Shown here piece after piece: positions 12,101 through 25,519 of a DNA stretch of 64,000 nucleotides. The notes beneath the pieces are model-generated. The model was not told where the DNA came from, searched no databases, and worked only from the letters and a program-made list of their open reading frames with translations. Source of the DNA: Taenia hydatigena (Eukaryota; Platyhelminthes; Cestoda; Cyclophyllidea; Taeniidae); NCBI GenBank assembly GCA_036345935.2, contig JADWOT020000002.1, forward strand, positions 62,001-126,000. Reading direction: 5' to 3'. Each line of letters opens with the position of its first letter. Position 1 is the stretch's first letter. The position numbers and the translations under genes were made by a program.

Positions 12101-15100
12101 AGTGGATAAGATTCTATACTTATCTCCTATTTTGGTGTCAGTTTCCTTGGAAAGAATAGACAAAATATGCGGGGGTCTACAATGCCTGCATTTATAGCAT
12201 ATTAAACAAAAAACGAAGATAAAGAGGAAGCGCAAATCTCTCAACTCAAGATCTGTGTTCAAGAGATCCTTGTTCGCTGAGGCTTTTTCATCGAGGAGGT
12301 GCACTCATGCACACACATTTTTAATCTTCCTCCGTATTTTTCATCACCGTCTGCCATCATCGATAGACTCTTGATTTTACTAGTCCCTATTCCCATCTTT
12401 GTGGGCGATAGTTGATGCAGCTTACGCGAGCGCAATTCGCCGTGATGAACCGTGATGACGAGCCGTGCCATATAAACAAGCATTCTAATGGTGAGGTGAA
12501 TTCTGTCACCTGGATTCATCTTGTCCCATGGACGATGTAACTAGTAATGTTCTTTAGGCGGCGCAATCTCTTTAATGAAAGACGTTAATTAGGCTGTGTT
12601 AATATTTATTTGGAGGAGAAAGTGTTCTCTCAGCTGGCGCGACCACAATCATCGCACTTGCTTAGATGCCGCAAATAAGGAGTTGTCTTAATAAATCAGC
12701 CCATTCATTGTGAAGAACGATAGACGCGAAGGCAAAAATGTATGCACCCAAGGGTTAAAATATGTTCATTTACTGGCATGGTCTAAGGCAACGACTAAGC
12801 CTTTTACAATGCAGATCGATCCCAGTAGATGTAGACTTGTTTAATGATTAATCTAACTAATTCTTTCTTGTCTGCCAAAAGAGGTAAACGATCTGGTCAA
12901 AGACCTGAGTTGGGATAGAGTTCTTAAGCCTATATGACAAGTCGACTATAAGTGAATAGCCAGTTAACGTTGCATCTCATACCTAAGCTAACTATTTCCA
13001 CCCTTTCCCTGCCTAACGCTTTTAGTTCCATCCCCTGACTTTTGATTCACTTCTCTTTTCTCCTTTCGCAGCGTGACTTCCTTTTGCTTCTTCATCTTAT
13101 CAGCCTGCCTTATCCTCAGAAAAGATAAGGTCAAAAATGCATGCCAGAATAAATGTACAATTAATTGTGGAAAAACCCGACTTTAATAAACTGCTTTTTA
13201 TGATAAAAGAAGCCAAAATACTAAGTCATGTTTTATAATTGAAGGGTTTATTAAGAGTACTTTTAGCTAAACGCAATCGTTTTCCACTCAGGGAGTTTCT
13301 AATACTCGGCAATGATTGTAGAAGGATCGACATTTTAAGTCTTGCCTTAGCTCCTCATTTGACTTTACCATGCCTATCGAGCAGGCGAGCGTAAGGTTTT
13401 GCAACACTAGGGATTTTTGTTGCCAGGTTAAGCCTAGGCGGAACACTATTGAGGCCATACAAGAGGACAAATTCCAAGAACCATCTGCCCAGCTTTAATA
13501 AAGACACCCATTTTTAATATTGCGCACATAACCAAAAGGAATGGTGGGGCGGTTTTCATCGATCGGCATAAAAGGGGCAAATTTTAGGCTCTCAGATTCT
13601 TATCAAGTATAGCAGGTTAGGTTTTCAAAATATTTCTTGCTTCCCCTCACCTTCCCACGCTTATTGTCAGCATAGGTAGCTAAATGAATAATGTAAGGCA
13701 TATATTTTTATGCACTGATTCTAGAAGATCAGTTCTACCTCCCCGCTACCATGCGTCACGTTACTTGGCCAAGGAAGGGGCAGTGCTGCATCACCTAAGT
13801 AGAAAAGAATAAGAAAACTAGCTCTTAGTAGGCACCGCGAGTGTTAGTAGCTACCTTATTTTGGAGACAATTTCATCACCACTGCTAACCAAACCAATAG
13901 ACACATTAGTGAAGCAAAGATAAGTGCAAACCTCTTTAACGCCGGCTTTTAAAGTTGATCAGGATTTTTAAAATGTGCAAATGAGATCAGCGCTACTCAC
14001 CCTCTCCCTTTTTTTCAATCTCTCTGCAAGCCCCCTGTGGATGCATATATTTCGCCGCTTATTATGAGTCTTTCATCCCCTGATTCTGTCGTTTGTCTTC
14101 GCCCAGGCAGTTGACCAGCTTATCACGTTATAAAGCAATAGTTAAAAGGTGCATTTGCATTTGCCAGAGGTTGGATGGAAGCACGGTTGACAAAGAATGC
14201 CAATCTCTATGGCGATTGCCGGTGACTGTGGCATTATTGCCAAGCATTATCGACTCTCGGATGTGAAAGCAATGCTACGGTTGATGGCGTTTTAACATAA
14301 TGGCTGTAATTTTAGTGTACCAGCTTGTATGCCACCAGAACGGAGTCGGGTGTGAATAAGGAGTCCTGACTCTATCAGCCCAAACCATTCAAATCGTAAA
14401 GGCTTTAGATTGCACTTGAGATCTGAGTGTAAAATACCATCCCACTTCCTGACACATGCCAATGCCTTCGTGCAACATGGTGATTGCAGTTTCTTGATCT
14501 CTGCAGCCTAAAATGCCGGGTGTTAGCAATCTTATTTGCCCAAAGAAGGACTGACAAATGGATCATTTGTATAAATGTGCAGGATTTGAGCTATGCCTAA
14601 GAAAGGCAAATACTGACATAAGAACAGCCACTGACATCACAAATCGGGTTGCTGAATCAGCTCCGATTGCAATTATTACTCAGGGAGAACTTACCAGTGC
14701 AAGAGCTAAACACCAATAATATGAAAAATTTAAGCCATCTAATTGCCAGCGCCACAATTTTGCACAAAGTCAATAAATCTGTGAATTGGTTTCCTATTCT
14801 AGCGCCTTTTTGTTTTTCATCAGCCTGACTTAATTTTTTGGCTTTTCTCCTTTCTATCCTTACACTGCATTTCATCTAGCACTTTTCTCGTCAGCTGGTT
14901 TTATCCCATAATTATTCTCGTGGTCAGCAATCACCTCTAATGCCTCTGTTCAGTCTCTGCATCCAACTTGCTATCCTTCTCTTCTGCATGCCTATTCATA
15001 AGTACCGGGCGACAATGCACGTGATCCAATGTCAATATTTTGCCTCGTTAATAAAATAAATGCTTGAAATTCTTTCAGAGACAGCATTGCGCATCTATGA

Positions 15101-16126
15101 CTGCTACAATATTTGGATTTAATTGCTGTAAATTATCTTAAAGGCTCTCTTATTCAGTGAACAGTTCTCAAATGACCACAATGACGCCAATAATCCATCT
15201 AGCCATTACTTCGGAGGATTTTTAGTTCATTCCGACAATTCATAGTGACGAAAAGATTTGACAACAAACATAAATAGTACAAATCGTGTATTAATCCAAA
15301 TGCCTGATAATTTCTTTGCAGAAAGACTCCCTTTTGCTATAGGACAAATGCCCAACCTCGTTTTAATATGCAACTGCATTTCCTTTCTAAGTAAAATCTC
15401 GCAAAAGTGGCACCTCTTTCCCGAACACCACCTAAAATTTAAATGAAGCTATGGATGCAACGACATCTGTGTCGTCTGCGCTGTGTTTACTCTATTATTA
15501 CTCAATTCTTGGCTCATTTCTGTTTTCTTAGATTTGATTGTGAAGTGTTCAATACCAGTAGCGGGGCTTGGGATAGAAGCCGGCGACAAATGCGCAACCC
15601 TCTTTTGCATTGGAAACCCTTTTGTCCTTATAGCACATAGCAAGGTGCATGTCCGTAGGAGTAAGTTGGAGCAGCTCGTTGGTGGGCCCTATATCACAGT
15701 TAAATTGATGCATGATTGCATCGCTTATTTTTTAGGTTACAATCCATTTGAATTTGGTTGCACGCAAAACTGCGTACAAGTGTTGATTTGACATCAGCGT
15801 GCAGCTGCCTATGAATCTTGAATGTGCCGATGCGACCTGACATGGTACAGCGCAATAAGGCACAACGTTTTCCTTACCATCCCAACAAACAGCCCTCTAT
15901 TAATCACGCACAGACAGAGCCTCGCTTTATCAGTGCTTGTTTTGTTCCAGCACAGCGAATGCTTTTACCCTTTGAGGTCAACATTTGAAACGCAAAAGCA
16001 TGGAAATGGCATAAAACATACAGAGAACTCACACATTTTGCTAGTGTAATAGTCTATTGCCACATTCTACCCAAACAAAACGTCGTGCACGTCTGCAAAG
16101 CAAAAATGCACCCGACGGACGAGGAA
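9112..16126. other. Unassigned sequence
   Basis: About 9290-9590 is purine-rich and about 13000-13110 pyrimidine-rich. Paired open frames on both strands at 10653-10936, 10940-11507, 12056-12519 and 15443-15791 do not look like known proteins. No tRNA, retroelement motif or repeat matching elsewhere in the window was found. This may be intergenic or part of large introns. Confidence 0.5.
16041..16092 (-). pseudogene. Possible second exon or tail of the zinc-finger relic
   Basis: On the minus strand a pyrimidine-rich stretch ending tgctttgcag stops at 16093. A weak donor (AA|GTAATT) at 16130 would make a 38-base intron, and joining keeps the frame of the upstream finger. The joined exon would read on with FVWVECGNRLLH and stop at 16041-16043. 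The spacing F-x-W-x-x-C-G mimics the start of another C2H2 finger in which the first Cys is Trp. All of this is inference from short signals, and such short introns occur only in some animals. Confidence 0.2.
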
Positions 16127-16327
16127 TTACTTATATAAATGGCGTGACCGCACATGTTCCTGCATGTCCTCTAGCGTCAAAAATCCTGTGTCATATTCCG
16201 TGCAGTAAAGACGTATTTTTGAATCCCCCGTTATTTGGAATGCAGCATGGTACAATAAGGCATTTAGTTGTGAGTTGTTCGCGGAAAATGTTATGAACAT
16301 TGTTAAAAACATTGTTGTTGAGCACAC
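16127..16327 (-). pseudogene. Single C2H2 zinc finger with one zinc ligand missing
   Basis: C2H2 fingers fold around one zinc ion and usually read DNA inside multi-finger regulators. The last part of this minus-strand frame (16139-16204) reads C-TE-Y, then 12 residues (DTGFLTLEDMQE), then H-VRSR-H. This is exactly the C-x2-C-x12-H-x4-H spacing, except that the second Cys is Tyr (TAT), one base from TGT. A stop follows two codons after HLYK. The residues upstream (about 40) resemble nothing specific. Further upstream on the same strand, 16416-16685 contains HCPVC and a later His, but the spacing is too long for a finger. The likely reading is a decayed copy or isolated exon of a zinc-finger gene. 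Without the second Cys it should not bind zinc normally. Confidence 0.5.
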
Positions 16328-17633
16328 CAGATGTAATTAAAATTAAACAGACGGAAACTCACAAATGTGTGTTGCAATAAAGTGACTGCTACATTCCTCA
16401 ACTTGAGTAGTTGACTCAGAGCACATACAACACGCATTGTGAAATAAAGCCATTTTTAATTTCAAAGAAGGTGATTTTGCAAAAGGATGTTCGACAGGAT
16501 TGAAGGAGAGATTTTGCATGTGTCTTTGCCTTCCTGATACCTAAGACCATCCCAGAGATTCTACACGTCATTGAGCAAACCGGGCAATGTTCATTCATGT
16601 TAACGGAAATACGAAATATGCAAAATGCGGTGCCAAACTCGTGCTTTCGGCTAATGAGATGGTGCAGCACAACGGCTAAAAACAAGCTGAGATCGGCCTA
16701 AATTAATCCATAGGCAGACAAGCTGGTGTCACTCGGGTCAAAGCAACGGTCTGTATGCTTAATACGGTTCATTAATCAGCCACCAAATTTAAAATTCCCA
16801 CAAATATATGTCATTTATTAAGTTACACACACTCTACCCAGTTACGCTAAAGCGAAGATGAATGTGCAGCTTAAAACTAAGAAGGTACCTGCCTTGTTGC
16901 TCTCAAAACATATGTGCTCTGCACAAGTTGATGATCCTGAATTGAGCAAAGCAAATTCTGCATTTACAACTATCCATTTTAGAGGAGATGAAAATGAGAT
17001 ACGCAATGCTCTGTAATAGAGCCGACAATACGTACAATGCAAAGCAAAGGCGCTAGCTGAATCAGTTCTTGGCCTTTTACATAATTAAAAAGCAGAGGAG
17101 CATAGGTCGCATAATTTGTTTAAAACATTAGTAACGTAACAGATGTTCACAGTGAATCTCAATCGCTGAGAAGTTGTGCTAATTTACAAAGTATTGTCAC
17201 GAAATAAAGGAGCCATGATTTTTCAATTCCGGTCATTGGAGGTTCGCGCATGAGCAAGGATGTCCGTGATAACCACCGATTCCGAAACCGCGCTGTGCAA
17301 AGACGGACACTACCTCCGAAAAGTAGATCTTAGTCCCTTGAATATCCGTACCTACCCATCTGTAATGTCAGATGGGCCGGTTTTATACGGCGCACGAGTA
17401 ATGATGCTATCATTTTAACAAACCACTATTTTTGAGCCCACACTTCTATAATCTGATTGCTAAGATGAGACTTGCTTGGCAAGACTGGCGTGTTGGTGAC
17501 CAGAGAGGAGTTCAAGCATGAAATCGACCTAAACCTCCTCCATTTATCCCAACTAAAGCTAATCGCGGCTTCTGTACGGCTTTAGCAGCACACCATTCAC
17601 GTTATCTATCCCTGTCATTCCCCCACAGTGTAC
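16328..17633. other. Unassigned sequence
   Basis: A minus-strand frame of 89 codons (16416-16685) contains HCPVCSMTC, which may be linked to the zinc-finger relic just downstream on that strand, but the histidine spacing is wrong. A minus frame at 16842-17042 is unrecognised. Nothing else was seen. Confidence 0.4.
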
Positions 17634-17888
17634 TCATTCTTTTTTATCCTGTCTTATCAAGTGGTTCCATAACGCCCTACATTGCAATATTACCCCAACC
17701 TCACCACTCGCAAGAGAGAGCGTCACACTCACCTTATCTAAACTTAAGAGCATCTTACCGCGTGATGTATTGCATGGAAGACAGTACTTACTACACACTG
17801 AAGACGGAATGTGGCCTCGGCTAAAATTCGAACCCGGACCTCGAGCACTCAAAACGCGGATACGCCCAGGCTACTGAGCCACACTAAC
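17634..17888 (-). mobile_element. SINE-like element with tRNA-derived head
   Basis: Read on the minus strand from 17888, the sequence starts with an A-box-like tggctcagtagcc and, about 45 bases on, a B-box-like gggttcgaat. These are the internal RNA polymerase III promoter boxes of tRNA genes. The T stem no longer pairs, and the segment continues about 180 bases past the tRNA part, ending near the A-rich gataaaaaagaatg. This is the layout of a tRNA-derived SINE. No second copy in this window was found to confirm it, and target-site duplications were not identified. The left border is a guess. Confidence 0.45.
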
Positions 17889-20800
17889 CCTCATGTACCA
17901 GCTTTGCATCCGGCCCACTTTTTGCTTCTTTACTAGTGTTTACCTGCGTTGTGGTTTTTTTCGTAACCGCTCCCACAAATGACAACTCCGCGGCTCTGCT
18001 GATAAGCGTCATTGGCCCAAATTGCGTTACTGCTTTTAATCGGAAATACAGAACAACGTAGTGGTCGATGAAGGGCTGTACATACTCCTCTAAATTACAG
18101 TTCCTGAATTGGTATTGAACACAAACTTCGACGATTTAGGGGTATGACACCAGCTTTAGGTGCTAAACCTACCAGACTCAAATTCCAGCTAAATCCGAGG
18201 TCCAGTAAGCAGCCCATAGATGGTTTGAGGAGCATGGTTGAGAATTTTGGAACATTTAGTTAGTTCTTGAGAGTCACTATTTCTGTGCTTATTGGCACAA
18301 TCTTGCACTGGCTCATCCTTCTAGTTTCTCATTTACACATACCGCCCAAAAACTGCTTTCTAAAGTCACCACGCTTGTGTGCCATGCAGGTTCAATGGCC
18401 ATTGTAAAAGTGGAGTTCTTCAAAGCTCTTTTGCTTTCATTGCTACTAAACGAGGGCTACTGAATTTGCTTATGCAGCCGCCTGACTTTCGCACTGCTGT
18501 GAGTGATGAAAACCACTATTTATATTTGTACGAATCCCTTCGACGTGGACTAGAGAGCTCCAGACCATATTTTGCATCCCGCATCAGAAGTTATGTGCAA
18601 TTTAATGTGTGTTTTGTGCTTGTGGGCCATTCGTGTGCACTTGATTACACTTTCCCATACTTTTATCGATTTAAGGAGACTGAATTCACTTGTATTCGGA
18701 ATCGAGGTGTTGGCTCATGCTTCCACCTCTTTAAAAAGTGATCAGGCGAGCAGTCAAAAATGGGCTCTACTTTGCGATTCTTTGGTTTACTTCTTAACGC
18801 CAGGTGCGATTTTCATTTATTTCTACTTTTAACGAATTAGCAGCTAGTTTTACGAAGTGTACTACTAAATTTGCACAAGTAGCGGCGGCTGGTAAAACGT
18901 AATCTGGTAACAAGTTATTCAGCCTACTCAAGACTTTTGATGACGTACAATCAGTTCAGTCAAAATCTGCTCAAAAATAAGTCGTTCATAAGGACTGTTT
19001 TGCGCTTATACACAAAATTTAAGAGTTGTTTTTGGTACTTCACTTCCGCTTTCCAAATTCATAATGCTTTCCTCATGGTCACCGTCTTTCTGAGGACTTG
19101 ATAGTCAATAAGAAGAGCCTATTTTTTAGACTTGATGCAAACTGGCTTGAAAATTAACAGCTCTTGGCCTGATCGTGCTCTCTACCGAATCGAGGTGAGT
19201 TTATGAGGGCGAACATACCATACTCAATGCATCCCGTTTTTCAATCTTCGTTCGTCCATGTACCATGTAGTCCAGAAGTTGCAATATCTGCGAGATAGTG
19301 TAGCGTAGAGGAGAGGCGATACCTTAGAACGTCTTACCTTACTGATACTCCATCAGATGCCGCTGAAGCTAAAGGTGAAGCCGATCTTCAAGCACCACTA
19401 ATTTTACTCTGGAACGACAAGGAAACAACTAAGCAGGCACGGAATTGAGAAAACAGCTATTTCAGAGAATAAACGCGTTTCCTTTTGCTTAATATTCCCA
19501 CTTTGCATCGATCACAATAATAGTTGGAACCATTGGGAGGAAGGAAGTGCGGGCATTAATTATGCCTTATTTCCAAAAGGACGCAGAACAGAGCGTCGTT
19601 GCAATGCACGAATGTCATACCTCTGACGTCCAAAATCGCCTATACTAAGACATTCAGGTTGACACTGTTTCTTCGTTTGGAGAATCCTTTCACAAAATGG
19701 TAGTCTTTGCAATAAAGTTAAAGTGGAACGGCTGTAACCTATTTTGGAGGAACGCGATTTAATGAACGAGTGGAAATGTTAAGCAGCAAACGAAGACGTG
19801 AATATGCCATTTATATTTATATATGAAATTGTCTAATAGCACCCAACATTTACGATATAATGAAATGCACACACGTTCTATTTTGCGAATATATTAGTTT
19901 TTGTCCATCTCTTCGTTGGCTACAATAAGTCATCAAACATGGTCTAAAATTTTACACGACAGCTAAAGTCAATCAAGCTTGGACAATTTTAAACCTTATC
20001 AGATTTATTGGAAATGTCACATACGTATTTACTACAAGCATTAAAGTGCCAAAGCTGATGCCATCGTTATGAAGCACGCAGTTCATAAAGCCTTCTTACG
20101 ATCAGCAAAATACACCAAAATAACTGCGTTTAAGCATATTAGCTACCTAATATTGCCACCTTATTTCAGCCCCCTTTCATTGTTTAGTGCCCGCTCTGCC
20201 CCACTCTGCCATCTTCGGGTGAAAATCAGTGCTGTTAATGACCGAAAATTCGTAAACTACTAACAAGGCCAAATGCATCTTTTACGAAATCAACCATTTT
20301 CAATCAATCATTCATTTGCGTGAAGCGCTTCATTTCGCCAGTAGTTTTAATAAATTGCAAAAGTACACTCCATGTAACTGGCAATCGTTCTGTTCCTACC
20401 AAGTCTACATAGCAGCACTCAATTTGAGCCATGCAGGGAGTCTAATGAATCACTTGTTTAAGGTACTAATAAAGTGTTCTTCATTTTTACAGCATTCAGC
20501 TCCCCACAGTCGATACCCAGTCACTGATTCCTGCCTTTTATTTTAGAGCAGTCGAAATGGACCGACTACTACTTGGATGGCTAAATGTAGCTTAGAAGAG
20601 GGTGGTGCAAGTGTCATCTGAACCCGCTTTTGGTAGTGAGGCGGCTGTCTTGACTTTAATGCCTGTATGGATAAAAAGGTTTTAGGACGACCTTGTCGTT
20701 GGGTGGAGTAACAGCACCAAGTATCACGTTTTAAGTCTTTTCAGGAAAATGAATTTCACTTTCTAGATTTCTAGGCCTATGTAGACATTCGGCGTTGGTA

Positions 20801-23800
20801 TCTCTGAATTGTTTTTCCCTTCTCTAATCCTAATCCTGCGGAAAAGAGCAGGAAATGCTTAGAGAATGCTTTTGATTTGGCTGCGCCTGTGTCAAAAAGC
20901 AAGCTGCGTGGGCATCCTTTTCCTTTACCTGAGTCTTCAATAAATAACTGAGAGCCATCTCGAAGCGTGCAGGTTAAGGAAGAGGAAGGCTTTCTAACCT
21001 CAAAGCATAACGGAACGGGACACAATGCAAGGGTTCCAAGCTTAACTGCCCTTTAAACGGTGAGACATTGGTGACGACGGCAAACTGACCTGACCGTAAT
21101 GAACAAACAATCCAATTTCACTAAATCGCTGCATATAAAGGGAGATAATTGAAATCATAATCTGGAACATTTCACTTCATCGTCGTATTCAGGACTTCTC
21201 CACAAGATCCGCGTGGTTTGTTCTTCTACATCGGGTGTAGCATCACAACTATGAGCAAAACCTCGTGGGGTTAATCATTAATTATTCTTAACCCAGTAGC
21301 GAACTCGGAGTCTGTTCTTTGGGTATGCGGGCACACAAGCATTGTTTCAATGCTTTCCATTGCAAATTACAGATCACAAATTGACAGGTATTTGAACGTT
21401 AAGCAATCAAGAAATTTTGATAAATTACAAACAAAGATTAGTGCTACTCTACTGATGGTAGCAGTAAGCACGCCGCGATGTTATGGAGGCATTTTGATAA
21501 AGCACGGAGCACACAATCGCCTTTTGATTTTTATTTATATGCCATGTCTGAATTTCTGCACTTGATTTTGTACTGAAAGAATAAAATTTAGTTCAATCAT
21601 AGCTTAATTAAAATGACCCTCAAGTTTTACAACTTCGTAAGTGCTAAAAGGTTCATTGTTCCAGTATTTGCGCAAATCATATGGTTAATGTAGATGCAAA
21701 ACTAGGGCTTTAGGTAGTGTAGTCTAACTTAGCTGGGTGCAGCAAGAGAAGGCAAAAGATGTTATTTCATCAAGACTTCAATGTCTTGATTCAAAAATGC
21801 CAAAATCATAAAGCGGTTCTTTACTGCTGCTCCGTCGTCTCATTTGGGCTTGTTTATGATTTTTGTTTTTTTTCGTTAGGCAAATTTAATCTTTGTGTTG
21901 CAATCAAAATAGTAGTGTTAGTTGGGATGTTAAAAGGAACTCCACGTGCAGACCTAATTCGCTTCTAAGAAAGGCTGTTGCTCTTCGTCTCTATGTTGCG
22001 AAGGAAATGGTTAATATTTTTTCTCTGAAGTATGATCACCGGTGCTTTGAAAGAGCTCGCACCCTATTAACGTGAAGTTTGCTGCCCAATTAGACAACGT
22101 GTGACTCATTCAGCTCTCCTTCTTTGGGGTGGGGAACTGTAGTTTCATGACAACGAGTATGTGCGTGTTAACGAATGCGTCCTCAGTGGAACTTCAGATA
22201 GGACCTTTGGTAGGTGTTCATGAATTTGATGTGTTGCTTATTGCATATGCACCCAATGCCGATTTATGAACAATTTTTCCTCAGTCATTTGTTGTGACTG
22301 AATGACTTGAGGCACTCTAAGCAGATCAGGTGACTTTTGAGCAGTGAAATATACATAGGCGCTTTCTTGGTGGGTGATTGCATTTTCTGTTTGTGGGAAA
22401 TTATCTGATGGCTTGAAACAATAACATTTCTACCCTAAGGCAAGTCGTTTTTAAATAAGATGAGTGAAATCATATACTGAGAGTTTATCTCTTTTGTAGC
22501 GTGCCATATGACTCAGTTATTCAGATGCCTTTATAGGTGGATGCTGCTTGATTTAAACACATGCTAGCTGATAGGACACGTAGAGCAGTGGTTCCTTTTT
22601 AAATATCGTTGGCCCATTTCTTTTTATAGAGCCCTACCAGAGTGGTATCTGTTGTGATTTTTCACATTTTCCTCTCTAATTTCGTTGAATTCCAGTAGCA
22701 TCGCCATTGGTATCTGGTATTGCTTAGTCTTTCATAATCCATCACTTATTTTAGGAATGGAATCAAAGAAAGGAAGATTAGTAGGGTACCGGTTGCCATC
22801 AGAACTGATTTGGTGGGTTAACTTGGTACCTCCGTCTAAAAACTGATTGATTGTGCTCTTCTGTCTAAAGCACTGCGCCAAGGCGGAGATGGCTGCAAGA
22901 ATTATTAATTGCACGCCAAAATTGCGTTAGTGCGTTGCGGTAATGCAGTTTCCTTAGTATCCAGAGTACTCAGTGTGGAGGTAAAGTTCATTTTTGTGAG
23001 TTCACGGGAAAAAATTGGTGGTGGATAATCTAATATATGCAAGCAGAAGTGCTCTTGATGTCAATTTAGGCACAGGCTCCATCATGAAGGGTGAAGTAAA
23101 AAACCTTGTATCTGATTCCCGCACAGTGAGAAAGTTAAGTACTGGACTCGGCAAGAGGTCTATGGAATAATAGTTGTGTGCAAATGATGATTTATGCATA
23201 ATGCCTCACTTTAATGTTGTTTTTGATTAGCTTTCGGTTATTATCCTTGCCTTGGAGCATATGGCTACCATCCGGACCTTGTTGTGAGTTTTCTCATCTT
23301 CCACGCTATAACTTTCATCTACCACCTCTGTGCTCTGTGAACAAATAATGTCTACTTCACCGTCATCTCCACTTTCCTTACAGGCAAGGACTGCGATGCG
23401 GTAAAGGCAATGGTAGGCACAATCATTAATCCAACTCGTCTATGCCAACTTGACCTTCTTGATGCAATATCATTTCCAGGATCATCAACTCGGGATCATT
23501 AACAATCTCCTCGGTACCTCATCACCTCATGCCACAGTGTTACATTTAGCGCTCATGCGTCTCTCACCGGATTTCTTATTCCAATGACAAATCTTACTCA
23601 CCAACGCTACTTCTTTTTGCTCTTTTTGTTTAAGATGGCGTGGATTCATGATTATGTTGATGAGTGGCAAGTCAATGCTGCCACTGGATCGCTGATGACT
23701 ACTATTACTCCTAAAATCAGTGCACCAATGCTGACGGTTCTGCTGCCACCGCCACAAGTGTCTGATGAAGAACTAAGTGGGAATGGCTATCTTAAAATTT

Positions 23801-25336
23801 AAGCTATCCCTTCAACTTAACAAAAGCCGGTTAGTGCAGTCCGTCAGAATCGAGTGAGGATGGTCTTCAATGTTGTGCATTCCTCAGGTCGATACAAGAT
23901 TAGCGGCCGGTCTAAACACCAACAGCAGCAAATGTCAACGCATTGTTAAAAAAATGCATTGCTGAGATCCTTCAAGATAGCAGGATGGACACTGATAAAA
24001 GGGCTGAAATTCCTATAATGGGTAGGAATTAGTCAACCGAACCAGGTTTTGCTTCTTCTTTTCATCGGCACGTTGACACCTCTCTTCAGTATCGCCTTTA
24101 TTTTTATAGTTAAATCGCATTTTTTCATCAGCTGCCAGATTTCAAAGGTGGGATGAAGATAAGATGGATATGAGATGGATGAATAGAGTTTGCAGGCAGT
24201 CTTACACTGCTCTACACTGTTGGTTACTTGGCATCACAACGAACCAATTTGAAGTATTCATGGATTTACATACCAGTACGTCAAGCCAGGAGTCGAAGAA
24301 TGAGCATACAAATGCAAGGACTGGACTAGTAAACCAGAATAGCTGCAGCAAAGTCTATTTTGGCCTATCTTTCTTCCCTCATTTCCCAATTGTCGACAAT
24401 GGCGTTATTGTCCAGGGTTGTTCTCCATTTTCTAATAAGGAGTGACTTATGCATGAACCTTTTTAATTGGTCAACAGTTCATCTGCTCAATCAGATTAAA
24501 TTGGAATGACAACTCATTTGGGAGGGCAACTGACGATATTTAAAGGAAAGTTTTGCGGGAATATTATTCATCGTGCTGCGTTCTGTTTTCTTGACTTAAG
24601 TATTTGCGCAAATAAAGTTACATTAAGAGCGCACGTTAGGGACTGTTTGCCATTTAAAAAGACAGCACCCACCCACCAATATGTACCCCTTATCGAACGC
24701 GAACATCTGTCTGTGACAATGCGAGATCACTGTTACCTCATTACTTAGCCATGGAACTCACCACGAGTCAATATCTCTCTTGCGTTAGTACTACTTAGCC
24801 TTCACCCTTTCTTCATGCTTCAGCCTATTGACGTGCTTTAAATTCAAAATGGGGGACTATGAAAGAGGAAGGCACAAATTGCTAAAATAAAATCGGGGTG
24901 CGGATATGATAGCTTATATTAATTTGGCATACAGCGGTCGATGTTGAAAAGCATTAGTGAGCATGTCTAGCGTCATCGAGATTAAATTCTTCCTCATCAA
25001 CTAGTATAAAACTGGATCAGTAAGAAGTGTTAATGGGTGGGTAGTGATGCCGTGTCTATTGTCAAAAGAAACAGATTTCCCTTAAGTCACGACTTTGCAG
25101 TGGGATGTGTTCGATTTTGCACATCATCATTTAATGCATGATATTCGGATCCGATTCCAATTTCATTTATACAGGGATAGGAGAGGTTGTTCTGAGTTTC
25201 GCTACGCCTTATTACATTTGATGGAACATCGCGAAGAAAATTATTGACTAATGCGGGAAATTTCAGGGTCGAAGAGGAAAGCAAGACTTAACTAACTAAG
25301 CATCCACGTCAACTTTAAGTCATTATCAAGAGCGAA
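17889..25336. other. Unassigned sequence
   Basis: The largest frames are 18379-18741 (plus, 120 codons), 23527-23802 (both strands) and 24164-24445 (plus). A stretch after a possible acceptor near 23391 stays open for about 40 codons (GKDCDAVKAMVGTIINPT...), but it has no recognisable homology. Short AT-rich runs occur near 19810. No RNA genes, duplicated blocks or retroelement motifs were recognised. Confidence 0.45.
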
Positions 25337-25519
25337 ATGGCGGTTCCCGCAACAAAGCAGACCTATAATCCTCAAGCCTATGCTAATATCGGCGGACAAT
25401 TTAGTTTCGTTGAATTACCCGTGAATTACTCCAAGTTCTTTCAAATGAGAATAAAACCACAATCTCCATTTCCACATTTTAGTAGCTTGCAAATGCGGAC
25501 CACCCCCTGGGACGCTGTG
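25337..25519 (+). CDS. Candidate first coding exon, unknown protein
   Basis: An ATG in good context (gcgaaATGG, A at -3 and G at +4) opens a frame of 61 codons that runs exactly to GTG|gtgagc, a strong 5' splice site, leaving phase 0. The peptide starts MAVPATKQTYNPQAYANIGG and continues with mixed polar and aromatic residues (FSFVELPVNYSKFF), with no low-complexity bias. There is no signal peptide or membrane segment. I do not recognise the family. The frame stays open a further 12 codons past the splice site, so it could also be a short chance frame. No partner exon was identified downstream; the basic frame at 25591-25824 looks intronic. Confidence 0.3.

Noticed and set aside
16416..16685. 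HCPVC in a minus-strand frame as a further zinc finger
   Set aside because: The distance from the second Cys to the next His is about 18 residues, too long for a C2H2 finger. Kept only as a remark.
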